Shown here: in pieces, positions 9,801 through 18,325 of the stretch
Numbering within the stretch: position 1 is the stretch's first letter
Layout of the letters: each line of letters begins with the position of its first letter
Source of the DNA: Bolinopsis microptera
Lineage: Eukaryota; Ctenophora; Tentaculata; Lobata; Bolinopsidae
Assembly (NCBI RefSeq): GCF_026151205.1
Contig: NC_087083.1
Location: 8,679,460 to 8,739,459 of the forward strand
Reading direction: 5' to 3'
DNA length: 60,000 nucleotides
Program-made: the position numbers and the translations under genes
The notes under the pieces: model-generated
Told to the model about the DNA's origin: nothing
Seen by the model: only the letters and a program-made list of their open reading frames with translations
Databases searched by the model: none

Positions 9801-12800
9801 CACGGGTATGTCCACAGTTTTCCCTTCTCTTATATGAAATATATCACTCACTTTCATTATACTCTTCCACGATAATAATTTTATCATAATGTAACGCAAG
9901 ATATTTTCTTAACCGCGTTTCAATAATCCCCACATTGGTTCCAGCGAAACAAGGGAGCCTCGGCAACATTCGACTATGACGGAAGCTTTAACCCTCTGGG
10001 GTCAACTGCCTCTCTGAACCCACACCATACCCACTTTATTCTGGTAGATAATGGTGAGGTTCCATATATGTTCCATTTAGGTTCCGTATATAATTATAGG
10101 TTCCGTATAGATATATACTATATAGGTGGTGATGATCCTTATAACCTCATAGTAAGATATTTGACCAAACCCATAATCATGGGTAGAGTGTACCGCTGCC
10201 AGTGTCTCTCTTTTCCAAACAAAAGGAAATGATATTAATTTGAGGAACAGTCCGCTAATGCAAATTGATACCGAGAATGAAATCGGTCGCTCGCTTTTTC
10301 AAATCAATAAGCTTTATTACAATTCGTAAGCCGTGATCGAATGGAAAAAGCGAGCGACCGATTTCATTCTCGGTATCAATTTGCATTAGCGGACTGTTCC
10401 TCAAATTAATATCATTTCCTTTTGTTTGGAAAAGAGAGACACTGGCAGCGGTACACTCTACCCATGATTATGGGTTTTGGTCAAATATCATCTCTTTTTG
10501 ATTATAATGTCAGGATAATTTACACAGCTATTCGAAACTTCATTAACAAGGAGGTAATTTCGACGATTTCGAAATTCTGCCTTTGAAAACGTTTCCTTGT
10601 GTTTAGTTAGGTATATTTGTCGATAACCGACTGAATATGGCACTTTTTACTCATTCAAGTTGGCATTAAATTCATATATAATGCCATTTAAATATCGTGG
10701 AAAGCAGAATATATTCGAAATCACGAATGAGCAAATTTCTCACCTTTCGCACGTGCAAACTTTGAGCGGACGTCGCGTGCGCATACAATATTGAATCACC
10801 GTAAATTTTTGCATTGTGGTATTTAATATATAGTTTGATAAGCATGCAAAGTTTCAGAAGATTTCAAAAAGAACTTGGATCACAACGGGACTCCAAAGTT
10901 GATAAAAATCGTGAAAATCAAAATTTTTAGCGATTTTAGCTATTTTAAATGAATTTGGGCGTGTCCCCACGTGTGCAACTTTTCGATTTTTAACTTTAAA
11001 ACTAGCCTATAACACAATTTACACCTTTAAGAAGCAAAATTGAGCTCCACAACCCAAGGGATGGCCCAACACCAGAGAATACTAATTCACAACTTTTGTG
11101 TTTTTATAAAATTATTCTTCAAAAAAGCACTAACTTCAATAGCAAATATCTTTATGAAGGAGCAAGGTAGGAAACTATTCCGGTAGATTTTCGGAATGCT
11201 TGAACAATTATCTAAGATGAAAATGTCCTCAGATTTTGAATAAAATTACTCCTTAATAGTGTAAAATCGATTTAAAAAGTTGTTACTTTGTCAAAAGTCA
11301 AGTTTTAAAAACACTTAACTTGATGACGTCATCAAGTGATGATGATGACGTTAAATTATTTTTCAATACAATGTAAACTAAAGCTTAAACAATTATCTTT
11401 AAAACCTGTGGTTCGAGATGACTGTATCGTTTATACTTTTGAATCTACGGACACTTAAATGTAGGCTACAATTGACTGCAAAAAGCGTCTATACATATAT
11501 ACATATATATATACATATATATCTTCACGACAATCTGTTGTAAAACAGGGGTTCGAGAAAACCCACTTCCCGATACTCCTGAAACATGAAATTTTTTTTA
11601 CAGTCGATTTGGACAAGGTCTAGACGCCCTGCAAAGTTTCAGATCTCTAACTCAATTTTAACATGGTTTTTAAGGCACCTGAATATGGCGATTTTGGGTT
11701 CTTTACCTAATTTCGTATAACATGCTGGCGCGTATTTTGCGCAAATTTCTTAAAAACCTCCATATAACTATTTCTTATTCCTGTCATCTTCAACATTGAA
11801 TTAGAATGTTTTGAACTTAAATGTACCTGCTGAACTACTTTCGATGAGTCTTAATGCCTGGAAAACAATAAAGGGGATATAATCGTATAGGGGGTAAATA
11901 GTGTTGTGAATATAAGGGCGACGGTAATGCTTGCCAGCATTGTGATAACTGCCCTGTTTGACGTCTAGAGCCAGAGGAACAGAAGAGATCATGCATTAAC
12001 TTTTAACTTTTTAACAACAATCAAGATAATGAACAGATCTCAAACATGATTACCAGGTACTGATAGAACATTTGGGGGTGAGATGGTTTTCAGAGCTAAG
12101 CTAGAAAGAAAGATAGCCGAAACATATCCCATCGAGAAAACTGGTAGTCTATTTCACTCTAGAAGTCTATTGTTGTTGTTTTTCGCTCTAACAACGTTCG
12201 AAAATTGTACCAATACTCCACAATACTCCATTTGTAGCTCTAAATAAAAATCAGTTGCCTTATTCCGAGCTCTTTACTTAATGTTTAACAAAATACTCTC
12301 TACAGCCAGTCAAAGAGAGATCCCTATAATACAAGTTATCCTGAACGGTGGTCCTAACTCTGCTCTTACGTGCTTACTCTCCATGAGACAAAGTGAGTAG
12401 CTCTGAGTCTCTCAGAGTCTCTCAGACTCTATTTATAAAGTCTTTATCATAAGTAGTATGATAAGTTATATCATTATAAAGTAGTATGATCAGGTTAAAT
12501 AGTTTTGAGTGTCTGAGACTTATAGAGGAACTGAGGAAGATGAAAAATGAAACACTTTAGTATCAAATTTGGGGTACAAAACCATTAATTGAAACGCTTA
12601 CCACCGGCCGATTAAAAAAGATTATTCAATGGCTTCGTTAGAGTTTTGTCGAAACTATACCGAAAAAACCAGTCCCATAACTTTTACCGTTTTTTGATTA
12701 AACTGTTAAGAAATTGCACACGTGCACACCCGCAGATTTATTGGTATTATTATTATAGATAGATTTTGATTTAAATCAATGAAATGATAACTGCAATCTA

Positions 12801-14635
12801 CATCATGGTTAACTCATCTGCATCTCTCAGATATACCTTTACTGGTAATAAAAGGCTCTGGGAATAGTGCTGATGTTATCGCTAAAGCACACAGCTGCAG
12901 TGACTTGTGAGTATTGCGAAGAAGCCTTTATTTGTTAGAGACTTGGATTATTTTCTCTGAATGGATCATCTTGATGAGTCAAAAGACTTTATTCGTAAAA
13001 AGTTAAGAAACCGCGCGTACAACAGTTCGTCGACGAAAGTACCGCGGCATTCCTGTAGTAGTACTCATGCCGCAGTACTGTCACAGAACTGTCACAGAAC
13101 TGTCACAGAACTGTCACAGAACTGTCACAGAACTGTCACAGACCTGTCACAGAACTGTCACAGAACTGTCACAGAACTGTCACAGACCTGTCACAGAACT
13201 GTCACAGAACTGTCACAGAACTGTCACAGAACTGTCACAGAACTGTCACAGAACTGTCACAGAACTGTCACAGAACTGTCACAGAACTGTCACAGAACTG
13301 TCACAGAACTGTCACAGAACTGTCACAGAACTGTCACAGAACTGTCACAGAACTGTCACAGAACTGTCACAGAACTGTCACAGAACTGCGAATGCCTGAA
13401 TTACAAATAATCACGTGATCGTAACTTTACTTCTCAATTATACTCTTCTCAGCGACTCAGGAGAAGGATAATGTCTGATCACGGACAAAGAATGGTGGAG
13501 GATGAGATAAACACGTTCTTCCCTATTTATCTGAGAAAGATAAGAAACACATCATGGAATAGTGAAGGAGATAATCCAAATGGATCACCTGGTGAGATTA
13601 GCTGGTCATCACAACTCTGCAAGCAACCCTAGTGTTGCTCTAATGTTTAACCCGTTCAATTGTTCCTTTCGTTTTAAATGAGACTCTTCTTGAAAAGCAC
13701 TGCTATTAATTAATTAACTAATTTTGATTTGAATTACGAACCTCCCGGTGAAGTTCATGAAAAAATCTAGGGTTTTGAAGGATATGGAATACACAAAACC
13801 ACCAACACGCTCATTGACCTTAAATGGTAGTGTTACTATAGTTACATATTGACCTTATTTGCTAGTGTTACTATAGTTACATAATGTAACCCTCAGTTGA
13901 CGATCTACTCCCTGGAATCAAAAGATTTAGATCACGCTTTATTGTTCGCTCTGATAAAGAGTAAAACTGATAACGACTCTGCAATTGAACAGATGAGTAT
14001 GGCGATCAAATGGAACCGTATGGAGCTTGCTGAGGAAATATTGAATATGGAGACTGTTCAATTTAGCGTAAGTTAGTTAACTGTTTATGTTTTAATTGTG
14101 TTTATGTTGTATTTAACAATGTTTCAAGTTTATCCTGCTTACAGTTATCAAACTGAAAGTTAAAAAATAACAGCTACTAGAGCCGGTATACGATCGTATG
14201 AAACTCTACAAATAATCTGATATACCCATAGAAAGAACAGCTGACATCGTGCATGGAACAAGCTATTTTGAGTGATAGAAAAGACTTCCTAAATATTTTT
14301 TTGAAAGAGGTTTATTATAGTTTATTATAGTTTACTTTCATAATGGTAACTTTCATAATGGTAACATTCTACTTTTTAGTTTTTAAGGAGGAAAAAAAGG
14401 AAAAGAAGGAAAAACCTAAAATTTTCACTTCTCTACAAATCATGAAATCTTTCGCTTAAATAAATGATATTATCTCAGTAAATTAATAAACCTCAACCTT
14501 ATAACACAGGAAAATATAGAAATGAAGAGTTTCCTGACATATGAAAGATTGGAGAGTATGTTCAGGTACAAGCCGGAGGGCTCCGCTCACATGGGAAAGA
14601 AAAGGTTTTTTAAAGCTCTGGAGAGACAAATCCCG
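6774..14635 (+). CDS. TRPM-like protein, N-terminal homology region only (13 exons)
   Basis: Exons: 6774-6864, 7833-8017, 8318-8397, 8550-8712, 9683-9805, 9945-10053, 12057-12143, 12306-12392, 12831-12906, 13461-13591, 13897-14067, 14232-14309, 14510-14635, about 502 codons. Visible motifs in order: SCGCGR; a TNGYGKMKF stretch equivalent to the TRPM 'TDAFG.I.F' block; LVISVTGGAGKF; WIVTGGTDA joined to GVMKMVGDAV; IGVATWGIV; THFILVDNG; IIQVILNGGPNSAL; LLVIKGSGNSADVIA; LDHALLFALIKS; MAIKWNRMELAEEI. These are the hallmarks of the cytosolic N-terminal region of TRPM cation channels (SLOG/LSDAT fold), which in TRPM2-type channels takes part in nucleotide sensing. Exon phases agree at all junctions except 13591/13897, which is off by one nucleotide. 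No transmembrane, pore or TRP-box exons follow before the low-quality region, so the gene is truncated, incomplete in assembly, or encodes a channel-less protein. The 5' exon is tentative; the rest is strong. Confidence 0.85.
7037..7480. mobile_element. Nested inverted-repeat element in TRPM intron 1
   Basis: The left arm (about 7037-7176) and right arm (about 7271-7395) are imperfect reverse complements over about 125 bp, sharing for example ATAGAGTATGTTGTTT against its complement near 7351-7370. A unit beginning TGTGACGCTAACTGAATATA occurs in direct orientation in the centre (7217) and again just outside the right arm (7411). The short adjoining AAACAATCGTAATAATCAAA stretch is inverted in the second copy. 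It looks like a foldback/MITE element with a nested or partly inverted second copy. It is non-coding. Confidence 0.6.
7833..8712 (+). CDS. TRPM-like exons 2-4 (start of the SLOG-type domain)
   Basis: Exons 7833-8017, 8318-8397 and 8550-8712. The first carries SCGCGR and TNGYGKMKF. The second carries FVRISDSMCETEEG, equivalent to the 'yvRls..t' strand. The third carries LVISVTGGAGKF and ends with WIVTGGTDA. Glycine-rich strands at both ends of the third exon are the nucleotide-binding-like motifs of the fold. All splice sites are GT-AG. The donor of the first exon is repeated twice downstream (8059 and 8106). Confidence 0.9.
8018..8118 (+). promoter_or_regulatory. Tandemly repeated 5' splice site after TRPM exon 2
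   Basis: The donor GTAAGTTCCTTCT at 8018 is repeated as GTAAGTTGCTTCT at 8059 and GTAAGTTCCTTCT at 8106. They belong to a 41/47-bp direct duplication ending AACTATCA. All three are good donor matches. Use of the second or third would add 41 or 88 nt and shift the frame, since neither is a multiple of three. Confidence 0.6.
8811..9659 (-). mobile_element. pogo/Tigger-like DNA transposon, internally deleted
   Basis: The ends CCTTATCGGAC...GTCCGATAAGG are inverted repeats, each flanked by TA, the target site of Tc1/mariner-pogo elements. Subterminal GAACGGACATTA motifs repeat at both ends. The minus strand encodes transposase remnants: LLVYDVFKGHL (about 9375-9410, second catalytic Asp), VPANMTNLFQPLDITVN (about 9290-9340, third Asp in QPLD) and LKLSKIKPLHAEWLV (about 9130-9180), ending at NEDDM and a stop near 8999. 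This is the DDE endonuclease pattern of Tigger/CENP-B-like transposases. Stops and frame changes separate the pieces, and the N-terminal DNA-binding part and first Asp are absent, so it is a dead copy. Confidence 0.85.
8996..9420 (-). pseudogene. Decayed DDE transposase C-terminal half
   Basis: The remnant reads from about 9420 down to 8996 on the minus strand. The segment with YDVFKGHL and QPLDITVNRVAKDIV is in one frame. A stop and further disruption follow near 9215-9240, and the C-terminal KPLHAEWLVKVNNEM part resumes in an open frame. It has the spacing of a Tigger-type transposase C-terminus but cannot give a working enzyme. Confidence 0.8.
9683..10053 (+). CDS. TRPM-like exons 5-6
   Basis: Exon 9683-9805 reads GVMKMVGDAV ... 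IGVATWGIV, directly continuing the WIVTGGT strand of the previous exon (family consensus 'TGGvntGVmkhVGdA'). Exon 9945-10053 reads GSFNPLGSTASLNPHHTHF then ILVDNG. The 3' splice site of exon 5 (TATTTCCAG) lies only 23 bases downstream of the transposon ending at 9659. Confidence 0.92.
10156..10489. mobile_element. 334-bp MITE with 140-bp inverted arms
   Basis: The two halves are near-perfect reverse complements: GATATTTGACCAAA...GCTCGCTTTTTC on the left and GAAAAAGCGAGC...GGTCAAATATC on the right, around a loop of about 45 bp. It is non-coding. Relatives occur at 5542-5687 and, more eroded, at 21604-21662, so this is a genome family. It sits in the intron after TRPM exon 6. No clear target-site duplication is seen. 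Confidence 0.8.
10490..12056. other. Long TRPM intron, no further gene
   Basis: The rest of the intron between exons 6 and 7. It holds an AT microsatellite (ATACATATAT) at about 11491-11522 and no open frame that looks coding on either strand. Confidence 0.55.
12057..12906 (+). CDS. TRPM-like exons 7-9
   Basis: Exons 12057-12143 (GTDRTFGGEMVFRAKLE, the family 'GT.g.yG.E...R..LE' block), 12306-12392 (IIQVILNGGPNSAL, equivalent to 'pvv.lvvEGGpntl') and 12831-12906 (IPLLVIKGSGNSADVIA, equivalent to 'PvVv..GSGraADll'). Each is phase 1 in; the last is phase 2 out. All splice sites are canonical. Confidence 0.92.
12540..12765 (-). repeat. Dispersed repeat, copy 2 (inverted relative to 4685)
   Basis: The reverse complement aligns with 4685-4890: GTTATGGGACTGGTTTTTTC, CGGTATAGT, CGGCCGGTGGTAAGCG, TTTTGTACCCCAAAT. 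It lies in a TRPM intron. Confidence 0.6.
13078..13387 (+). repeat. 11-bp minisatellite, about 28 copies
   Basis: An almost perfect tandem array of CTGTCACAGAA units, with two copies carrying ...GACC variants near 13139-13147 and 13182-13190. It lies in the intron between TRPM exons 9 and 10. Because 11 is not a multiple of three, the array reads open in several frames (peptide period SQNCHRTVTEL). It is not a gene. Confidence 0.95.
13461..14635 (+). CDS. TRPM-like exons 10-13 (melastatin homology helical part)
   Basis: Exons 13461-13591, 13897-14067, 14232-14309 and 14510-14635. They read LRRIMSDHGQRMVEDEI; LTIYSLESKDLDHALLFALI with MAIKWNRMELAEEI; LTSCMEQAILSDRKDFL; and FLTYERLESMF. The order matches TRPM homology regions 2-3 ('itvf....dLd.AIL.ALlk', 'La.aWnRvdiA', 'm..AL...r..Fv.lfl'). 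The donor at 13591 (phase 1) and the acceptor at 13897 (phase 0) do not match, so a sequence error, an extra small exon, or a lesion lies between them. The last donor (CCCG|GTAAGC) expects a further exon, which I cannot find. Confidence 0.82.
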
Positions 14636-15264
14636 GTAAGCGTTCTTTTAATTAGTTTAAAACTTTCAATACTACTGTATTCAAAATAATTTGAGGTATT
14701 GATGATGAAAGAAACTTCTTTTGTTGTAATGACTTATGTAGGATTGATAGAACGATTAGATGATTATAACACCATTACACTGTTTTATTTTTTGGTTTTT
14801 CAAAGCCGATAAACCGACAACTTCATAAAAATGATAAAGATAAGGGAGTAACTACTACTAAGGGGTAAACACTACTAAGTACTGCAAATTTTTTAATTGG
14901 ATCACGAAACTTAATGATAACCTAAAATGATTATAACGTACTTGCATTCTCAAACATCATTATTACTTCTTTATACTAAAAATAAAATGTAGTAAAGTAT
15001 AGTATGTGAGTAATGTGACTGTAATTTAATTTGAAATTATTCAAAAAATCATAATTTAATGATGATAGAAGGAAAATTTGTTGACTTTTATATATATCAG
15101 TTTTTGTGATATCTGTGTTAAGGCGGCACTTTTTTATTTTAAGAGGGGGTGCCATGAGGGGAGGGGGCGCCATGAGGGGAGGGGGCGCCACGAGGGGAGC
15201 GCTTTTTGAGCGGGGAAGCGCCAAAATGCAACGTTATGCCACTGCTTATTTGATAAAGTTTTAC
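14636..15264. other. Gap between TRPM-like and sushi-exon genes
   Basis: AT-rich, then a short tandem array at about 15143-15198 of the type GAGGGGAGGGGGCGCCA. Neither a further TRPM exon on the plus strand nor another sushi exon on the minus strand is visible. Confidence 0.45.
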
Positions 15265-15456
15265 CTTTTTGAGAACAAGAATGGGATGTGGCACTGGAAA
15301 AGGTAGTACCCCCAGTACAGGTGATAGTTTTGCTGCCTCTCAGTATGAGCCCCTCTTCACAGGGCACAGTCAGCACTGTTCCTGAATTTATGTTCCTGCA
15401 TAATTCTGTGTCACCTGAGGGAATTTTGTCAGCAAAACCTTGTTGATAGTACTCGA
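15265..15456 (-). CDS. Sushi/CCP-domain exon, phase 1-1
   Basis: The minus strand reads acceptor AAAACAG|TCGAG ... TCTCAAAAAG|GTAAAA donor, exactly 192 nt, entering and leaving in phase 1. The translation contains the four cysteines of a complement control protein module in order (ELCRN, TVPCEEG, TITCTGG, SHSC), with Gly residues at GLILRGS as usual. Phe stands where the family often has Trp between the third and fourth Cys. Sushi modules are typically extracellular and encoded by single symmetric exons, so this is a mobile module of a secreted or membrane mosaic protein. The partner exons are mostly missing; the exon at 16180-16431 on the same strand may be one. Confidence 0.75.
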
Positions 15457-16179
15457 CTGTTTTTATAAAGTTACTAGTGTAACCTGTGCCTACGGCCGGA
15501 CTTCACTATTGCAGTTGAAATGCAAAAGTATAAACCCCCCTATTATCTTATTATTTCGAAAACACGCATTATATTGTCGTATGGAAGTATGAACTGTATT
15601 AATTATAGTCCAAACAGACCGCAATGAATCCCCCCTAATAAGCTTATAGTATTACATGACTGTGAAACTTGCGGTTGATATGCACTGCCAAATAATGAGT
15701 GCCCCCCCCCCCCCTAATAAGCTTATAAGCTTATAGTATTACATGACTGTGAATCTTGCGGTTGATACACTGCCAAATAACCTAATTATGATTCATGTAC
15801 CAACGCTGCATATATGCAGTAATGGGGGAGAGAGCAAGGGAGACAAGTGATCAATTTTTTGTCACATTTGTGTACACAATCATCAATAAATCGGCTACTT
15901 GGCCGATTAAAAAAGTTGAGAATAAATTATTCACTGATAAAGAATCTTTCAAAATATTCGACATTGGATATGAGTTGCAATGGGAATGCAATCATAAGCG
16001 ATAAACTAACCTGAGTCTAAGCATTAGGATTATCATAAAATTAAATGACTAATTACAAAATTTGAATATCATATTATGATTAACCTAGATCATATCTGTA
16101 ATGTGTTGAGACTTTATCTTTCAACTTGTTACTACTCTCAAACTTAAACCCATTCTTCAATATTTTCCTCAGCTTACAG
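15457..16179. other. Intron-like spacer with poly-C runs
   Basis: It contains a poly-C run (15702-15714) and a duplicated segment of about 60-80 bp: CTTATAGTATTACATGACTG followed by GCGGTTGATA, at about 15640 and 15727. No exon is called. The open frame at 15795-16004 has no recognised domain. Confidence 0.45.
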
Positions 16180-16431
16180 CTACCCCCCTTCATCATCGTC
16201 ATGATAGACCCAGGTAACCTCAAGAAAATCATCAAACCAAATTTGAAGCTGAGTGGACGTTTTCAGGAAAGTAAGAACTCCAGCTCGATCGAAGAAACCC
16301 TCATTTCCACTGAAGGACGTGAAGCTACAACCTCCGGAAGATATTCTCTTAGAACTGAATCTCATAAAGCCCACATCTTTGAAACTCCACTGGATGTTAT
16401 TGCTCTCATCTATCTTCTTGTCTGTTTTAAC
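16180..16431 (-). CDS. Exon encoding an unrecognised compact domain
   Basis: The minus strand from about 16431 reads VKTDKKIDESNNIQWSF, then KDVGFMRFSSKRISSGGC, SFTSFSGNEGFFDRAGV, LTFLKTSTQLQIWFDD and FLEVTWVYHDDDEGG before a TAG. A GGGG|GTAGCT donor overlaps the stop. An upstream stop at 16441-16443 and TTCAG just before 16431 mark a possible acceptor. The alternating hydrophobic pattern and the IWFDD...VTWVYHD ending suggest a beta-rich extracellular domain. I do not recognise the family. It lies on the same strand as, and upstream of, the sushi exon, so both could belong to one mosaic protein. The opposite strand is also open but reads less like protein. Confidence 0.42.
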   Translation of the reverse strand, partial: VKTDKKIDESNNIQWSFKDVGFMRFSSKRISSGGCSFTSFSGNEGFFDRAGVLTFLKTSTQLQIWFDDFLEVTWVYHDDDEGG

Positions 16432-17108
16432 CTGAACTTCTTACCCTCTGTCTGGTCCGGTTACATAAGTGGTGCTGTCTGCGGAACAGGGAACCACTCG
16501 CTGTACTGGTACCTAAAGGATACAAATATTGGAAAAATAATATTGTTAAAGTTACAGCAATGAAAATAAAAGCGATCAACAAACAGAATTTCACCAAAAG
16601 TAATGCACTTTTGCTTCAGTTTCAAAACAAATGGGGGGGGGGGGGTTATTATACCTTGAGATCGTAAAATCAGTAGATCCACTCCGAGAAGAGCGAAAAC
16701 GTTTATTGTAGCCATCAACCATGGCCTCTGACAAGTGATATTTGTTTAAAAAATATAGCTGCATGGTTTGATAACTGAATTATATTATAACTATATTATA
16801 ACTGAATTATATTATAGGTATCTCATTCACTATATTATCATAAAGTTATCAAACTGTGGTATTCGTGATCCCTTGATAAATATTTCCGGAATTTTATTTT
16901 CCAAAAATAGACCGACAGCTTCCGCGCTAAAAAAAAAAAAAGATAACAAAAAGTGGGAAAACGATTTTGTTAAACTTTGGTTTTTTTTTAAAATGGAGTA
17001 ACTAAGTACAAAAATAGTTAGTGGGGTTTAGGTATAAAAGTAATTTTAATTTTTTAAAAATCAACTAAAAGATAAAACTTTTTGAAATGACGTATTTTAA
17101 AAAAGGAT

Positions 17109-17119
17109 CCCCCCCCCCG

Positions 17120-17167
<48 letters not shown>
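17109..17167 (+). repeat. 59-base C-rich homopolymer
   Basis: All C except a single G near 17118. Such a run is likely inflated or erroneous. Confidence 0.9.
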
Positions 17168-18029
17168 TTTTGGTTTTGATATTAACTTTTAGACTTAGGT
17201 GTTTGAAAAATTTTAAGTGGATAAAATCCCCAAAAGAATTAACCTAGAGACTTTGGAAGTTTTTGGGTAAAGATTCGGAAAGGGGGGTTAAGTCCTCCCG
17301 AAAGGGATCAAAAAGAAACCAGAGGCACTAAACTTTTTTGCGACCTTTATTGGGACTTTTTACTTGTTGCTTTTTGATTGTTGTAATTTATGAAAAAGCG
17401 TCGAGTTTCCCCTGCTCCCCCCCCTCAATCTCAATTTTTGCTGAAAGTTGAAAAGAAACGTTTTATGTCAGCAACAAAATTTTATTTTTGAAACTTTTAC
17501 TCTCATAGCCCCCTTAGACCGCTTGATTTAGGTTTAAATGTTTTAGGATTGGCAACATGGGGGGAAAACCCACTCTCCCATACAACTGCTCTTACGTTCA
17601 GGTTGCATTGCTATCGGGATTTTTTTATATTTTTTAGGATTTTGTTAATTTTATTGGATTATTTTATTTTTTTTAAATGTAGGTTTATTCAAAAATGTTT
17701 TGGGTTTAAATCAAGATGGCACTACGATGTAATGCAATGCAGATGGTGGGGGCGCTAAGAAATTCATCCCCTTGTCTTACTGGGTATAAAAAATAAAAAA
17801 ATGTGGAAAAACCAAAAAAGTATGATTCAATTTAAAATCGCAAACTGCAAAGGATTAAAATTTTTCCACGCGGAATACACTTGTTTTTTAAACGCGTACG
17901 ACCGGACTCTGAAAACCTTTTTTCTGAACAAAACCCAGGAGTCAATATTACAATTTCGTTTGCTATCCTTCACAGTATTGTTCAATATGTGATAATTAGA
18001 CGAACAACAAAGTTCTTATGTCATGGTAA

Positions 18030-18325
18030 TGTAAAATTTGTTCGTACCTGGTAATGTTAAAAAATTGTTTTGATTACCCGGGGAAAATTAAAAAAGTTGT
18101 TCTGATTACCGGTAAAGTTAACAAAGTTTTTTGAACCCGGGAAAGTTAAAAAGTGGTTTTTTACCCGGAAGTTAACAAGTTGTTCGATTTCCCCGGGAAT
18201 TTAACAAAGTTGTTCTGATTACCCCGGGAATCTTAAAAAGTTTTTCTGATTACCCCGGGAATCTTATCAAAGTTTTCTGTTACCCCTAATGTTAACGTTG
18301 TTTTTCGATTACCCCGGGAATGAAA
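18030..18325 (+). repeat. Degenerate tandem array, unit about 33 bp
   Basis: About eight imperfect units built on GTTAAAAAGTTGTTCTGATT followed by ACCCCGGGAA. Units differ mainly in homopolymer length and small indels, as expected of an array read with homopolymer errors. Confidence 0.7.

Noticed and set aside
12961-13410. Open frames of 149 and 110 codons with a Cys/His-containing SQNCHRTVTEL repeat
   Set aside because: They are translations of the 11-bp minisatellite, open in several frames because of the repeat period, and sit inside a TRPM intron.
16126-16563. Plus-strand open frame of 145 codons as a TRPM continuation
   Set aside because: It does not resemble the next TRPM homology region. 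The minus strand over the same bases reads more like a domain.
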